A stretch of DNA of 64,000 nucleotides from a virus: positions 220,051 to 284,050 of IMG/VR virus record IMGVR_UViG_3300027541_000009. The stretch is one strand, 5' to 3'. Shown here one piece after another: positions 39,450 through 49,747 of this stretch. A model generated the notes under the pieces. The model saw nothing but the letters and a program-made list of their open reading frames with translations, made no database searches and was not told the DNA's origin. The translations under genes were made by a program, and so were the position numbers. Each line of letters opens with the position of its first letter. Positions within the stretch are counted from its first letter, which is position 1.

Positions 39450-42400
39450 ATGTCACAAGAAACAAATCTCAATGTTGCACCATATTTTGATGATTTTGAT
39501 GCAAATAAAGATTATTATAAAGTTCTTTTTAAGCCAGGGTATCCTGTTCAAGCTAGAGAGTTAACAACTCTACAATCAACTTTACAAAATCAAATTGAAA
39601 AATTTGGACAACATTTTTTTAAAGAAGGTGCAAAAGTAATACCGGGAAATATTTCTTATAATCAGTCTTATTATGCTGTCCGACTAAACAATTCTTTTCT
39701 TGGAGTTCCCGTAGAAGCTTATATAGATCAATTAGTTGGAACAAAAATTATTGGAGAGACTTCTGGTATAACAGCAACAATTGATAAGGTTTTACCTTCA
39801 ACTCAATCTGAAAGGGGAAATACAACATTATATGTAAATTATATCTCATCAAGTTTAATTAATAATTCTACTACAGAATTTTTAGATGGGGAAAATTTAA
39901 TAACAACTACAACGATACAATCTGGATTACTGTCAAACAGTACAATTTCTGAAGGATCTCCTTTTGCATCAACGGTTTCTAGCGGAGCTAGCTCTGTGGG
40001 ATCTTCATTTTCAATTAGTGAAGGAGTATACTTTATTCGTGGTCATTTTATCACAGTTAATACTGAGACATTAATATTAGATCAATATACAAACACTCCA
40101 AGTTATAGAGTTGGTTTGTATATTAATGAAGAAATTGTTACCTCAGATGTAGATGAATCTCTAAATGATAATTCTCAAGGTTATAATAATTACTCTTCTC
40201 CCGGAGCTGATAGATTAAAAATAACAGTATCTTTATTCAAAAAATCTTTAAACGATTATTCCGACAATAATTTCGTAGAACTAGCTTCAATCGAAAATGG
40301 TATCTTAAAAACCAACAGGGTAACCAAGGAATATTCATTAATTGCAGATGAACTTGCAAGAAGAACTTATGCAGAATCTGGTGACTATTATGTAACTCCT
40401 TTTGATTTAAGTGTTAAAGAATCTTTGAATGACAATCTTGGAAATGGTGGAATATTTAATGCAGGTCAGTTTACTTATGGGGGATCAATTCCGTCAGAAA
40501 GTTTAGCTTTATATCAAATTTCTCCAGGTAAAGCTTTTGTCAAGGGATATGAAGTTGAGACTATTTCAACAACATTTTTAGATGTTCCTAAACCAAGAGA
40601 TACAAAAACTTTAGAAAATATTGCTGTTAATTATAATACCGGATCAACTCTTTCGCTGAATAGAGTTTATGGTTCTCCAATAGTAGGAATTGGGAATACT
40701 TATATTGTAAGTCTAAGAGATAGTAGAATTGGGACTGCATCTACAGATGCTGCCGGAAAAGAAATTGGTGTAGCTAGAGTCTATGATTTTAAATTAGAAT
40801 CTGGCTCATATGACAGCCTAAATCCAAATTTAAATCAATGGACAATATCACTATATGATGTACAGACAACAACAGAAATTACCCTAAACCAACCGATTAC
40901 ACTTTCAACTCCCAATTTTATTACAGGGGCAAATAGCGGAGCAACAGCTTTTCTAAAAGATTCTGTTAATAATAGTAGGTCAATTGTACTTTATCAAAAG
41001 AATGGTGATTTTATACCCAATGAATCACTTATAATTGATGGAATAGAGGAGACAAGAACAGCTATAGCAGTAACATCATATTCAATTTCCGATGTTGAAT
41101 CTATAAGAGGAACAGTAGGAACTGCTAAAACTTTCAATGCTAATGTTATCCAATCCCCATACTATAATATTGGTATAGCAACTATAAGTACGGCAAATGT
41201 ACTAGGAATTAGTACAATAATAAGCACAAATCCAAATTTCCCAGGAAAAGTAGTTAAACCAGGAAATTTAGTAGAATTTAGTAATTTTAGTTCTCCATAT
41301 CCAGTTTATGCAAGTGTAGTTAGTGTAGGAAAAACTTCAATATCAGTAACTGGAGTTACTACTGTTTTTGGAACTAATGAAGGAAAACTACCAAATTCAA
41401 CACTAGAAGTAGTTGATCTTAAAGTACTTGGAGCTAAACTTTCAAGATCTAGCGATGATACTTTATTTACGGTATTACCAAGACCAAATGTTGCATCAAT
41501 AAATTTATCAGAAACAACATTAACAATAAGAAAGGTATATGATGTAAACATAGTATCAAATCAGTTATCATCCACAGTTGCTGCTGGAGAAAATGAGACA
41601 TTTCTACCATTTGATGAAGAGCGTTATACTCTTGTCAGAGAGGATGGAACCTTTGAAGTTTTAACAGAAGATAAATTCGATTTTATAAATGGTTCAAAAG
41701 AACTTCAAATTTATAATTTGGGAACAAATTCGGCAGCAACTTTAGTCACAACTCTCAGAAAAATAAAGCCAAAATCAAAAAATAAGTTAAAAAATAGAGT
41801 TGGTGTATATATTGTAGATAAATCAAGGAACGCAGCTTCTGGAACAGGAACTACAACTTTAAATGATGGATTGATTTATGGAAATTATCCATATGGAACA
41901 AGAGTTCAAGATGATGTAATATCATTAAATGTTCCCGATGTATTAAATGTTATTGCTGTTTATGAATCCAAGGATACCAGCGATCCAACTGCACCTAGGG
42001 CAACTTTATCATCAATTAATGGACCAACAACAAAAACAACAGATTTAATCATTGGCGAACAATTTGTTGGTCAAATTAGTGGTGCAATAGGTTTATATAC
42101 CGAAAGATTGACCGATTCTGAGATAACATTTGTACCAGAAAATGAAACTAATTTCAAAGAAGGGGAACCAATAATTTTTAGAGAATCAAATATACAAGCT
42201 GTTATTACAACTATAGATTCTCCAAGTTCGAATATCTCTTCAAGTTATAAGTTTGATAATGGGCAAAATGGTTCTTTCTATGGATATGGATATATTTCAA
42301 GGAATTCTTCGGCATCTGAACCCGTATATAAAATAAAAGTTTATTACTCTAGTGGTTACCATCAAGAGTCTGATATTGGAGATATTACAACTATAGAATC

Positions 42401-45400
42401 CTATAGTGGATTTGATTATGTTAAAGATATCCAAACAACAAACTCCATAAGAAATTGTGATATGATTGACATTAGACCTAGAGTGTCTAATTATACAGTA
42501 TCACAAAACTCAAGGTCTCCTCTTGAATTCTACGGAAGAGTATTTAATGCTGCAGGAAATTCTTCTGCTAATATTTTAGCATCAGATGAAGAAATTATAA
42601 CATCATTCTCTTATTACTTGGGAAGAATTGATAGAGTATATTTAAGAAAAGATGGGACTTTCCAAATACAGTATGGAGTTCCTTCAGAAAAACCAGAAAA
42701 ACCAATTACAGTCGATGATTCATTAGAAATTGCAACAGTAACACATTCTCCATATCTATTTGCGGTTTCGCAATCAACTGTTCAACTTCTTGAGCACAAA
42801 AGATATAGAATGGTTGATATTAAACAACTTGAGAATCGTATTAAGAATCTTGAGTATTACACCGCGCTTTCAATGCTAGAAACAAGCACGGCGAATTTAT
42901 TTGTTGCAGATTCTGAAGGATTGGATCGTTTTAAATCAGGATTTTTTGTAGATAATTTTAGCACTCTACAATCACAAGAAAGTGGATTCCCATATCAAAA
43001 TAGTATTGATATAAAAAATAAAGAACTAAGACCAAGACATTACACAACTGCAATTGATTTGGTTCAAGGTCCCGTAGAAGGATTAAATCCTTCTATCGAT
43101 TATTCTGTTGAGCAACCAGAGGGTTCTAATATCATAAAAAATAGTGATTTAATTACTCTAAATTATTCTGAGGTTGAATATTTCAAACAACCATTTGCAA
43201 CAAGAACTGAAAATGTAACTCCATTCGTAATTAGTTTTTGGCAAGGAACTACAGAATTAACACCAGCATCCGATACTTGGGTCGATACTGTTCGTTTAGA
43301 TGCAAAAACAATTAATGTTGAAGGAAATTATGCCCAAACTATGGCTCTTGCTGCAGAGCAGTTTAATGTAGACCCTCAGACTGGATATTCTCCCACTGTT
43401 TGGAGCGCATGGGAAACAACATGGACTGGAAAGGAAGTTATTGAAACAGTACAAACCAGCAGTAAGACAACACAAAACTATGGACACTATGGGTATTATT
43501 GGTATGGTTATCCTTATGGTTATTATTATGGATACTGGGGATACTACGGATACTGGGGATACTACGGATGGCATAATCGTGGATGGTATAGCCAAACAAC
43601 TACAGTCACTCAAGACAAATATAGAGAAGTAAAAGAAACTGGTGTTAAGAGCAGCACCGGTACAACAACCTTCGTTGTTGAGGAATTTGATAGACAGTCT
43701 ATAGGTGATAAGGTAGTAAGTAGAAATCTTATTCAATACATGAGGTCTAGAAACATTCAGTTTGTTTCTAAGAACTTAAAACCATTAACACAACTATATG
43801 CTTTCTTCGATGGAATTGATGTAACAAAATATTGTGTACCTAAACTCCTTGAAATTAATATGATAAGCGGCGTCTTCCAAGTCGGAGAGGATGTTGTTGG
43901 TACTGTTATTAAAACTGGTATAAGTCCAACAGTTATAGCAGATAGTACTGCAAGTATTACATTTAGAGTTGCACAGTCTAATCATAAAGACGGTCAATAT
44001 GATGCACCATCTTCAGTTTTCCCATTAAATCCATATACAAGTCAGCCCCTACCATCAACTTATTCTTCAACTTCTACAGTTTTGAATGTTGATACATTCT
44101 CTCTTTCTGCACAGTATCAAGGACAGTACTCCGGATATGTAGAAAGTGGTATGACACTGGTTGGAAAAACAAGTGGTGCTCAGGCAAGAATTACTAATGT
44201 CAGATTGCTTACTGATGTATACACATGGATTATTGGTAGTTTCTATCTACCCAACCCAAATGTATCAGCAAATCCAAGATTTGAAAATGGCAATAAAACT
44301 TTTACATTAATTAATAATAATTTAAACAATGCAGCTACTGCAGCTACATTAGCTGAAGAAGCATTTACTTCAAGTGGAACTTTGGAAACCGTTCAAGAAA
44401 ATATCATTTCAACAAGAAATGGTAGAATTGAGCAAAAGCAACAAACCAAACAAGAGGCAGTATCCAAAACAACTGGGCCCCAATTGGTAGATACTCAAGT
44501 TACTTCCACAACAAATTATGGATACAGATGCTATTGGTGGGATCCTCTTGCACAATCATTCTTAGTTAATGAGAGTGGGGGAGTCTTTATTACTAAGTGT
44601 GATATCTTCTTTAAGACAAAAGAAGATGCTGAGACGCCAGTTTTTGTTCAGATTAGAACCATGCAAAATGGTTATCCTACAAGAGAAGTTCTACCATTTT
44701 CTGAAGTATTCTTAAGCCCAGACGAAGTAAAAACTTCTAATGATGGTAGTGTTGCAACAACATTTACTTTTAAAGCTCCAGTTTACTTGACTGGACCAGC
44801 CGAATACGCTCTTGTTGTTGGTTCATCTTCTTCAAAATATAATGTCTTTATTTCAAGAGTTGGTGTTGGTGAGGTTGATATTTTAACTCAATCCGCAGTT
44901 TCCACTCAACCAACACTTGGTTCTCTATTCAAGTCCCAAAATGCATCAACTTGGGAAGCTAGCCAATGGGAAGATCTTAAGTTTTCTCTTTATAGGGCAG
45001 AATTTGTTCCGGAAGGAAGAGTAGAATTTTATAATCCAGAATTGAGCATAGGAAATTCCCAAATTCCAACATTAATGCCAAACTCAATTTCAATGAATTC
45101 CAGAAAGATAAGAGTTTCTCTTTCTTCATCATTAACAGATGCTAATTTAGTTTTAGGTAATACAATTGTTCAAGGTGGAACAAATGCATCCGGAAATTAT
45201 GTAGGAAGTGCAGGAATAGCTACAGGACAACTAGAGGTTATCAATTCTGGAATCGGATATACTCCGTCAGCAGGATCACTCACTTTCAATGATGTATCTT
45301 TAGTTACAATTACCGGAAGTGGGAGAAATGCTAAGGCTGATGTGACAATTAGTAGCGGAGTTGCTGTTGCAGCAACCATAAGTCAATCTGGAAATGGTTA

Positions 45401-47021
45401 CAAAGTCGGAGATATCTTAGGAATTTCTACAATTGGAGGGAATTCGATAGGAAGAAATGCAACATTCTCTATAGTATCAATAGCAAGTACTAATGAACTT
45501 ATTTTAGATAATGTTCAGGGTAATTTTGAAGTTGCTGGAGTAGGAAAAACTGTCAGTTATATTAATAGTGCAGGAATAACTAGTGCATTAAATTACTCAA
45601 ATGGTGGAAATGTTCAAATAAATGATATTAATGTTGAAACAGATGGTCTTCACTTCACTGTAAATCACAAAAATCATGGTATGTATTTTAAAAATAACTA
45701 TGTTAATATTTCAGGCGTTGAAAGTGATGTACCACCAACAAAATTATCAATACCATATCAAACTGGGGATAGTATTTTTATTGACGATCCATCTAATTTT
45801 ACAACTTTTGAAAATGTTGGTGTCGCATCAACAAATCCAGGATATGTATTGATAGATAATCAACTTTTAGAATACACTTCTGTTAGCAGTGGTGCTCTTC
45901 GTGGAATTACTTCTTTTGGATATATCGATCCAGTATATCAAAATGTATTGAATTCATATCCAGGTGGAAGCATAGAATATTTGGCAGGAACTCCAGTTTA
46001 CAAATATGAACTTAATGGAGTGTCTCTAAGAAGAATTAATACTGAGCATTATCTGGGCAATGCTTCAGTAAAAGATCCAATAACTTTTGATTCATATTCT
46101 ATTAAAATTAGATCGAATCAAGAAGGTACAGATAGAAGTAACGGTCAATCTTTCCCAGCACTTTATTTCAATAATACAAAAAATGCGGGAGGATTTAACA
46201 TAAAGGCATCACAAAATATTCCTTATGAATTAATTACTACAAGTATTCAGAATACAACTGTACAGGGAACTAGTTTGGATGCCGAAATAAGAACAATAAG
46301 TGGTTCTAGTATTAGTGGCAATGAAATTGCATATGTGGATCAAGGTTTTGAAACTATTCCGATTAATAAAACTCATTATTTTAATAGTCCAAGAATTATT
46401 GCTTCCAAAACTAACGAAACACAAAATATTGTTGACTTACCTGGCAAAAAATCATTGAATATTAGATTTAATTTGAGTACCTCCGATCCAAAGGTCTCTC
46501 CAGTTATTGATACCCAAAGAATGACAGCCGTTTTAACTTCAAACAGAGTTAATAAAGTTATCGGAAATTATGCAACTGATAATAGAGTAAATACTGTTGG
46601 TGTTGATCCATCTGCATTCCAATATCTATCAAAGGAAATTACATTAGAAAATCCTGCATCATCAATTAAAATTCTATTAGATGCTCACATCAATTCTTAT
46701 TGTGATATTCGTGCTTTCTATGCAATAAGTGAGACTTCTAATTTTACTCCAATATTTACACCATTCCCAGGATACAATAACATTGATGTTACAACAAAAC
46801 AAGTAATTAATCTTGAAGACAGTGATGGATTACCTGATGTTTTTGTCCAACCATCCTTAGCATTGGCATTTGAATCTGCAAATGTTGATTTTAGAGAATA
46901 TACATTCACTGCAGATCAACTACCTTCATTTAGATTCTATAGAATTAAGTTAGTAATGACATCAACGAGTCAAGTGTATCCACCGAGAGTTAAAAATCTA
47001 AGAGTTATTTCACTTGCATAA
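39450..47021 (+). CDS. Giant structural protein, DUF4815-type
   Basis: 2523 residues. The N terminus (APYFDDFDANKDYYKVLFKP, GYPVQARELTTLQSTLQNQI) is the DUF4815 region of T4-like cyanophages. Conserved later segments include MRSRNIQFVSKNLKPLTQLY, WWDPLAQSFLV near 1696, and FRFYRIKLVMTS at the end. Residues 1345-1380 form a striking Tyr/Gly/Trp tract. Usually annotated as a baseplate/tail-fibre connector; placed where T4 has gp9/gp10. It is followed by the small 47030 gene and the neck genes. Confidence 0.88.
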   Translation: MSQETNLNVAPYFDDFDANKDYYKVLFKPGYPVQARELTTLQSTLQNQIEKFGQHFFKEGAKVIPGNISYNQSYYAVRLNNSFLGVPVEAYIDQLVGTKIIGETSGITATIDKVLPSTQSERGNTTLYVNYISSSLINNSTTEFLDGENLITTTTIQSGLLSNSTISEGSPFASTVSSGASSVGSSFSISEGVYFIRGHFITVNTETLILDQYTNTPSYRVGLYINEEIVTSDVDESLNDNSQGYNNYSSPGADRLKITVSLFKKSLNDYSDNNFVELASIENGILKTNRVTKEYSLIADELARRTYAESGDYYVTPFDLSVKESLNDNLGNGGIFNAGQFTYGGSIPSESLALYQISPGKAFVKGYEVETISTTFLDVPKPRDTKTLENIAVNYNTGSTLSLNRVYGSPIVGIGNTYIVSLRDSRIGTASTDAAGKEIGVARVYDFKLESGSYDSLNPNLNQWTISLYDVQTTTEITLNQPITLSTPNFITGANSGATAFLKDSVNNSRSIVLYQKNGDFIPNESLIIDGIEETRTAIAVTSYSISDVESIRGTVGTAKTFNANVIQSPYYNIGIATISTANVLGISTIISTNPNFPGKVVKPGNLVEFSNFSSPYPVYASVVSVGKTSISVTGVTTVFGTNEGKLPNSTLEVVDLKVLGAKLSRSSDDTLFTVLPRPNVASINLSETTLTIRKVYDVNIVSNQLSSTVAAGENETFLPFDEERYTLVREDGTFEVLTEDKFDFINGSKELQIYNLGTNSAATLVTTLRKIKPKSKNKLKNRVGVYIVDKSRNAASGTGTTTLNDGLIYGNYPYGTRVQDDVISLNVPDVLNVIAVYESKDTSDPTAPRATLSSINGPTTKTTDLIIGEQFVGQISGAIGLYTERLTDSEITFVPENETNFKEGEPIIFRESNIQAVITTIDSPSSNISSSYKFDNGQNGSFYGYGYISRNSSASEPVYKIKVYYSSGYHQESDIGDITTIESYSGFDYVKDIQTTNSIRNCDMIDIRPRVSNYTVSQNSRSPLEFYGRVFNAAGNSSANILASDEEIITSFSYYLGRIDRVYLRKDGTFQIQYGVPSEKPEKPITVDDSLEIATVTHSPYLFAVSQSTVQLLEHKRYRMVDIKQLENRIKNLEYYTALSMLETSTANLFVADSEGLDRFKSGFFVDNFSTLQSQESGFPYQNSIDIKNKELRPRHYTTAIDLVQGPVEGLNPSIDYSVEQPEGSNIIKNSDLITLNYSEVEYFKQPFATRTENVTPFVISFWQGTTELTPASDTWVDTVRLDAKTINVEGNYAQTMALAAEQFNVDPQTGYSPTVWSAWETTWTGKEVIETVQTSSKTTQNYGHYGYYWYGYPYGYYYGYWGYYGYWGYYGWHNRGWYSQTTTVTQDKYREVKETGVKSSTGTTTFVVEEFDRQSIGDKVVSRNLIQYMRSRNIQFVSKNLKPLTQLYAFFDGIDVTKYCVPKLLEINMISGVFQVGEDVVGTVIKTGISPTVIADSTASITFRVAQSNHKDGQYDAPSSVFPLNPYTSQPLPSTYSSTSTVLNVDTFSLSAQYQGQYSGYVESGMTLVGKTSGAQARITNVRLLTDVYTWIIGSFYLPNPNVSANPRFENGNKTFTLINNNLNNAATAATLAEEAFTSSGTLETVQENIISTRNGRIEQKQQTKQEAVSKTTGPQLVDTQVTSTTNYGYRCYWWDPLAQSFLVNESGGVFITKCDIFFKTKEDAETPVFVQIRTMQNGYPTREVLPFSEVFLSPDEVKTSNDGSVATTFTFKAPVYLTGPAEYALVVGSSSSKYNVFISRVGVGEVDILTQSAVSTQPTLGSLFKSQNASTWEASQWEDLKFSLYRAEFVPEGRVEFYNPELSIGNSQIPTLMPNSISMNSRKIRVSLSSSLTDANLVLGNTIVQGGTNASGNYVGSAGIATGQLEVINSGIGYTPSAGSLTFNDVSLVTITGSGRNAKADVTISSGVAVAATISQSGNGYKVGDILGISTIGGNSIGRNATFSIVSIASTNELILDNVQGNFEVAGVGKTVSYINSAGITSALNYSNGGNVQINDINVETDGLHFTVNHKNHGMYFKNNYVNISGVESDVPPTKLSIPYQTGDSIFIDDPSNFTTFENVGVASTNPGYVLIDNQLLEYTSVSSGALRGITSFGYIDPVYQNVLNSYPGGSIEYLAGTPVYKYELNGVSLRRINTEHYLGNASVKDPITFDSYSIKIRSNQEGTDRSNGQSFPALYFNNTKNAGGFNIKASQNIPYELITTSIQNTTVQGTSLDAEIRTISGSSISGNEIAYVDQGFETIPINKTHYFNSPRIIASKTNETQNIVDLPGKKSLNIRFNLSTSDPKVSPVIDTQRMTAVLTSNRVNKVIGNYATDNRVNTVGVDPSAFQYLSKEITLENPASSIKILLDAHINSYCDIRAFYAISETSNFTPIFTPFPGYNNIDVTTKQVINLEDSDGLPDVFVQPSLALAFESANVDFREYTFTADQLPSFRFYRIKLVMTSTSQVYPPRVKNLRVISLA

Positions 47022-47029
47022 AAAAAATT

Positions 47030-47257
47030 ATGAATTACTTAAAAGTAGAAGGTCAAAACGACCTTTTTAGGGACCCAAAAACAAATTCGATTATTAATGC
47101 TAATATGTCAGAATATCAACAGTATCTGTCTAGACGTAATGTAAAAAATGAAGAACAGAAAAAAATTAACAGTTTGGAGCATGAAGTATCGAGTATAAAA
47201 AATGATTTAGATGAAATTAAAATGCTACTTAGAGGTTTGATAAATGAATCCAGATAA
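47030..47257 (+). CDS. Small coiled-coil virion-locus protein
   Basis: 75 residues (MNYLKVEGQNDLFRDPKTNS). The N-terminal half resembles a conserved cyanophage motif; the C-terminal half is a heptad-rich helix (KINSLEHEVSSIKNDLDEIK). Likely a small virion or assembly protein. Overlaps the next gene by 14 nt. Confidence 0.72.
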   Translation: MNYLKVEGQNDLFRDPKTNSIINANMSEYQQYLSRRNVKNEEQKKINSLEHEVSSIKNDLDEIKMLLRGLINESR

Positions 47258-47423
47258 TATAGAACTTGAAAATCTTAGTAAAAGCTTTGAATATTTTAAA
47301 GTTTGCTCAGAAATAGATAATATATCTAATATAGAAGATGCAAAAAACATTGCAAAATGCTATTTTAAATTATACTTAAAGCAGCAAGAAGTTGTATCTC
47401 AACTTTTAACAACCAAATCATAA
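47244..47423 (+). CDS. Small helical protein before gp13
   Basis: 59 residues from ATG 47244 (MNPDNIELENLSKSFEYFKV...). All-helical with AKNIAKCYFKLYLKQQEVVS. Overlaps the previous gene, and the late promoter for gp13 overlaps its stop. Small genes of this size occur at this place in cyanophages. Confidence 0.7.
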   Translation: MNPDNIELENLSKSFEYFKVCSEIDNISNIEDAKNIAKCYFKLYLKQQEVVSQLLTTKS

Positions 47424-47426
47424 ATA
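47419..47426 (+). promoter_or_regulatory. T4-type late promoter before gp13
   Basis: CATAAATA, 18 nt before the gp13 ATG. Confidence 0.7.
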
Positions 47427-47444
47427 TTTTAAAAGAGAAGATAA

Positions 47445-48290
47445 ATGGCGCAACCATCTACTAGACAAGAACTAATAGATTATTGTAAAAGAAAACTGGG
47501 TGCGCCAGTTTTGGAAATAAATGTTGCAGATGAACAAATTGAAGATTTAGTTGATGATGCCATCCAGTTTTTTCAAGAAAGACATTTTGATGGAGTCTAT
47601 CCAACATTTTATAAGTATAAAGTAACTCAGAACGACATTGATAGAGGAAGAGCTAAAGGTCTTTCCGGAAATGTGGGCATAACGACTATTAGCGCCACGA
47701 CAAATATTGCTGGCACAACAACTACTTTTAATTATTATGAAAATAGCAATTATCTCCAAGTTCCCCCTAATATTATTGGTGTAAATAAAATCTTTACTTT
47801 TGATGGGGCAAATACAATTACCCACAGTATGTTCAGCGTAAAATATCAATTATTCTTAAATGATGTTTACTACTGGGGGACCACTGAACTACTTTCTTAT
47901 GCTATGGTCAAAACTTATTTGGAAGATTTGGATTTTCTTTTGAATACACAGAAACAAATTCGTTTTAATAAAAGGCAAGATAGATTATATTTGGATATTG
48001 ATTGGGGTTCAGTAAGTGAGGGGCAGTATTTTGTAATTGATTGCTATTCAACTCTCGATCCAAATGATTATTCTAGAGTTTGGAATGACTCTTTCCTTAA
48101 ACCATATCTAACCTCCTTGATTAAAAAACAATGGGGTCAGAATATGATGAAATTCACTGGAGTTAAACTTCCCGGTGGTGTTGAGTTGAATGGCAGACAA
48201 ATGTATGATGATGCTCAAAGAGAAATAGATATTTTAATGGAAAAAATGTCAAATACATATGAGTTGCCACCTTTAGATATGATAGGTTAA
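47445..48290 (+). CDS. 13: Neck protein gp13
   Basis: 281 residues, near the T4 gp13 length (309). Starts QPSTRQELIDYCKRKLGAPV, then NVADEQIEDLVDDAIQFFQE and later DCYSTLDPNDYSRVWND and LTSLIKKQWGQNMMKF, all typical of the family. Forms the neck that closes filled heads and joins the tail. Followed by gp14 with 4 nt between. Confidence 0.92.
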   Translation: MAQPSTRQELIDYCKRKLGAPVLEINVADEQIEDLVDDAIQFFQERHFDGVYPTFYKYKVTQNDIDRGRAKGLSGNVGITTISATTNIAGTTTTFNYYENSNYLQVPPNIIGVNKIFTFDGANTITHSMFSVKYQLFLNDVYYWGTTELLSYAMVKTYLEDLDFLLNTQKQIRFNKRQDRLYLDIDWGSVSEGQYFVIDCYSTLDPNDYSRVWNDSFLKPYLTSLIKKQWGQNMMKFTGVKLPGGVELNGRQMYDDAQREIDILMEKMSNTYELPPLDMIG

Positions 48291-48294
48291 TCTC

Positions 48295-49704
48295 ATGCTT
48301 AATCCATTTTTTCTTCAAGGATCAAAATCTGAGCAGGGTCTTATACAAGATTTAATAAATGAACAACTTAGAATGTATGGAGTTGAAGTTTATTATATAC
48401 CTAGAAAGTATGTGACAGAAAGAACAATAATAAAAGAAGTAATAGAGTCTCTTTTCAATCAGGCTTTTCCTATAGAAGCTTATATTGAAAATTATGATGG
48501 ATATGGCAATAATCCAACTATACTTTCAAAATTTGGTATACAGGCACTAAATGAATTAACAATTACAATTTCAAAAGAAAGATATGAAAATTACATATAT
48601 CCACTAATAAAATCCAGACCCGGAATTAAATTAGCATCAAGACCGAAAGAAGGTGATTTAATTTATTTACCTTTGGGAGATAGATTATTTGAAATTAAAT
48701 ATGTTGAGCATGAAAAACCATTTTATCAATTACAAAAAAACTATACTTATGAATTAAGGTGCGAAATCTTTAGATATGAAGATGAAGTCATTGATACAGG
48801 TATTGCGGAAATAGATGATAATATAAGTGGTACTGGTATTGATGGAGAAAATGCTTCAATTGGTTCTATTCAAAAGCTTACCATGGTTGGGTCTGCAGTA
48901 ACTGCTACAGCAACAGCACATATAGTAAATGGTGGTATAAGATACATAACTGTAACAAATAGAGGTGGTGGGTATCTAACAGCGCCAAAAGTTGGAATAT
49001 CTTCAGCACCAATTGGAGGAAAAACTGGTATAGCAACAGCTATTATGATTGGCGGTATTGTTGTTTGCAATGACAATACAAATCCAAATTCAAAATCAGT
49101 TCAAAGTGTACAATTAATAAATTCTGGATTTGGATATACACAGTCTCCGGGAGTAAGATTTATTAGTGAAGAAGGTGGTGGTGCTACAGCAACAGCTACA
49201 ATTGGAAATGGTGTTGTTGGTATTATAACTCTAACTAATGGGGGATCTGGTTATACATCACCGCCGACTATTTCTTTCAGTGGAATTTCTTCAGTTTCTG
49301 CAGCCGCAACTGCTGTCGTAAGTTCTGCGGGAACAATCACATCGATAAGAATTACAAACGCCGGATTGGGATATACCGTTTCCCCAACCATAATAATTGG
49401 AGCAGCGTCAACATCCTCTTATGGAAACTATATCTTTAACGAAGTAGTTGTTGGATCTGATAGTGGCACAAAAGGAAGAGTAAAATCTTGGAATTCTGTT
49501 ACTAATGTTTTAGAATTATCAAATATTAACGGAGAATTTGTTGCGGGAGAAATGGTGACAGGAGAAGATTCTGGATCTTATCACGAATTGCGTTTTATTG
49601 ATCAGTATCCAATTGATGATGGATATGCACAAAATTCTGAAATTGAATTGGAATCTGATTTAATAATTGACTTTAGTGAGAGAAACCCATTTGGAATGCC
49701 ATAA
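48295..49704 (+). CDS. 14: Neck protein gp14 with inserted GGxGY repeats
   Basis: 469 residues, nearly twice T4 gp14 (256). Residues 1-170 match the family (NEQLRMYGVEVYYIPRKYVT, FNQAFPIEAYIENYDGY). Residues about 198-370 are an insertion of repeats (NRGGGYLTAPKVGISSAP, NSGFGYTQSPGVRFI, NGGSGYTSPPTISFSG, NAGLGYTVSPTIIIG) also seen in the fibre and baseplate giants. The C terminus returns to gp14-like YPIDDGYAQNSEIELESD. The neck may thus display beta-rich decoration. Confidence 0.9.
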   Translation: MLNPFFLQGSKSEQGLIQDLINEQLRMYGVEVYYIPRKYVTERTIIKEVIESLFNQAFPIEAYIENYDGYGNNPTILSKFGIQALNELTITISKERYENYIYPLIKSRPGIKLASRPKEGDLIYLPLGDRLFEIKYVEHEKPFYQLQKNYTYELRCEIFRYEDEVIDTGIAEIDDNISGTGIDGENASIGSIQKLTMVGSAVTATATAHIVNGGIRYITVTNRGGGYLTAPKVGISSAPIGGKTGIATAIMIGGIVVCNDNTNPNSKSVQSVQLINSGFGYTQSPGVRFISEEGGGATATATIGNGVVGIITLTNGGSGYTSPPTISFSGISSVSAAATAVVSSAGTITSIRITNAGLGYTVSPTIIIGAASTSSYGNYIFNEVVVGSDSGTKGRVKSWNSVTNVLELSNINGEFVAGEMVTGEDSGSYHELRFIDQYPIDDGYAQNSEIELESDLIIDFSERNPFGMP

Positions 49705-49707
49705 ATA
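49700..49707 (+). promoter_or_regulatory. T4-type late promoter before gp15
   Basis: CATAAATA, 40 nt before the gp15 ATG. Confidence 0.55.
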
Positions 49708-49747
49708 TTAGTTATTAGTAATAATTATTTTATAATAGGTTTCTATC

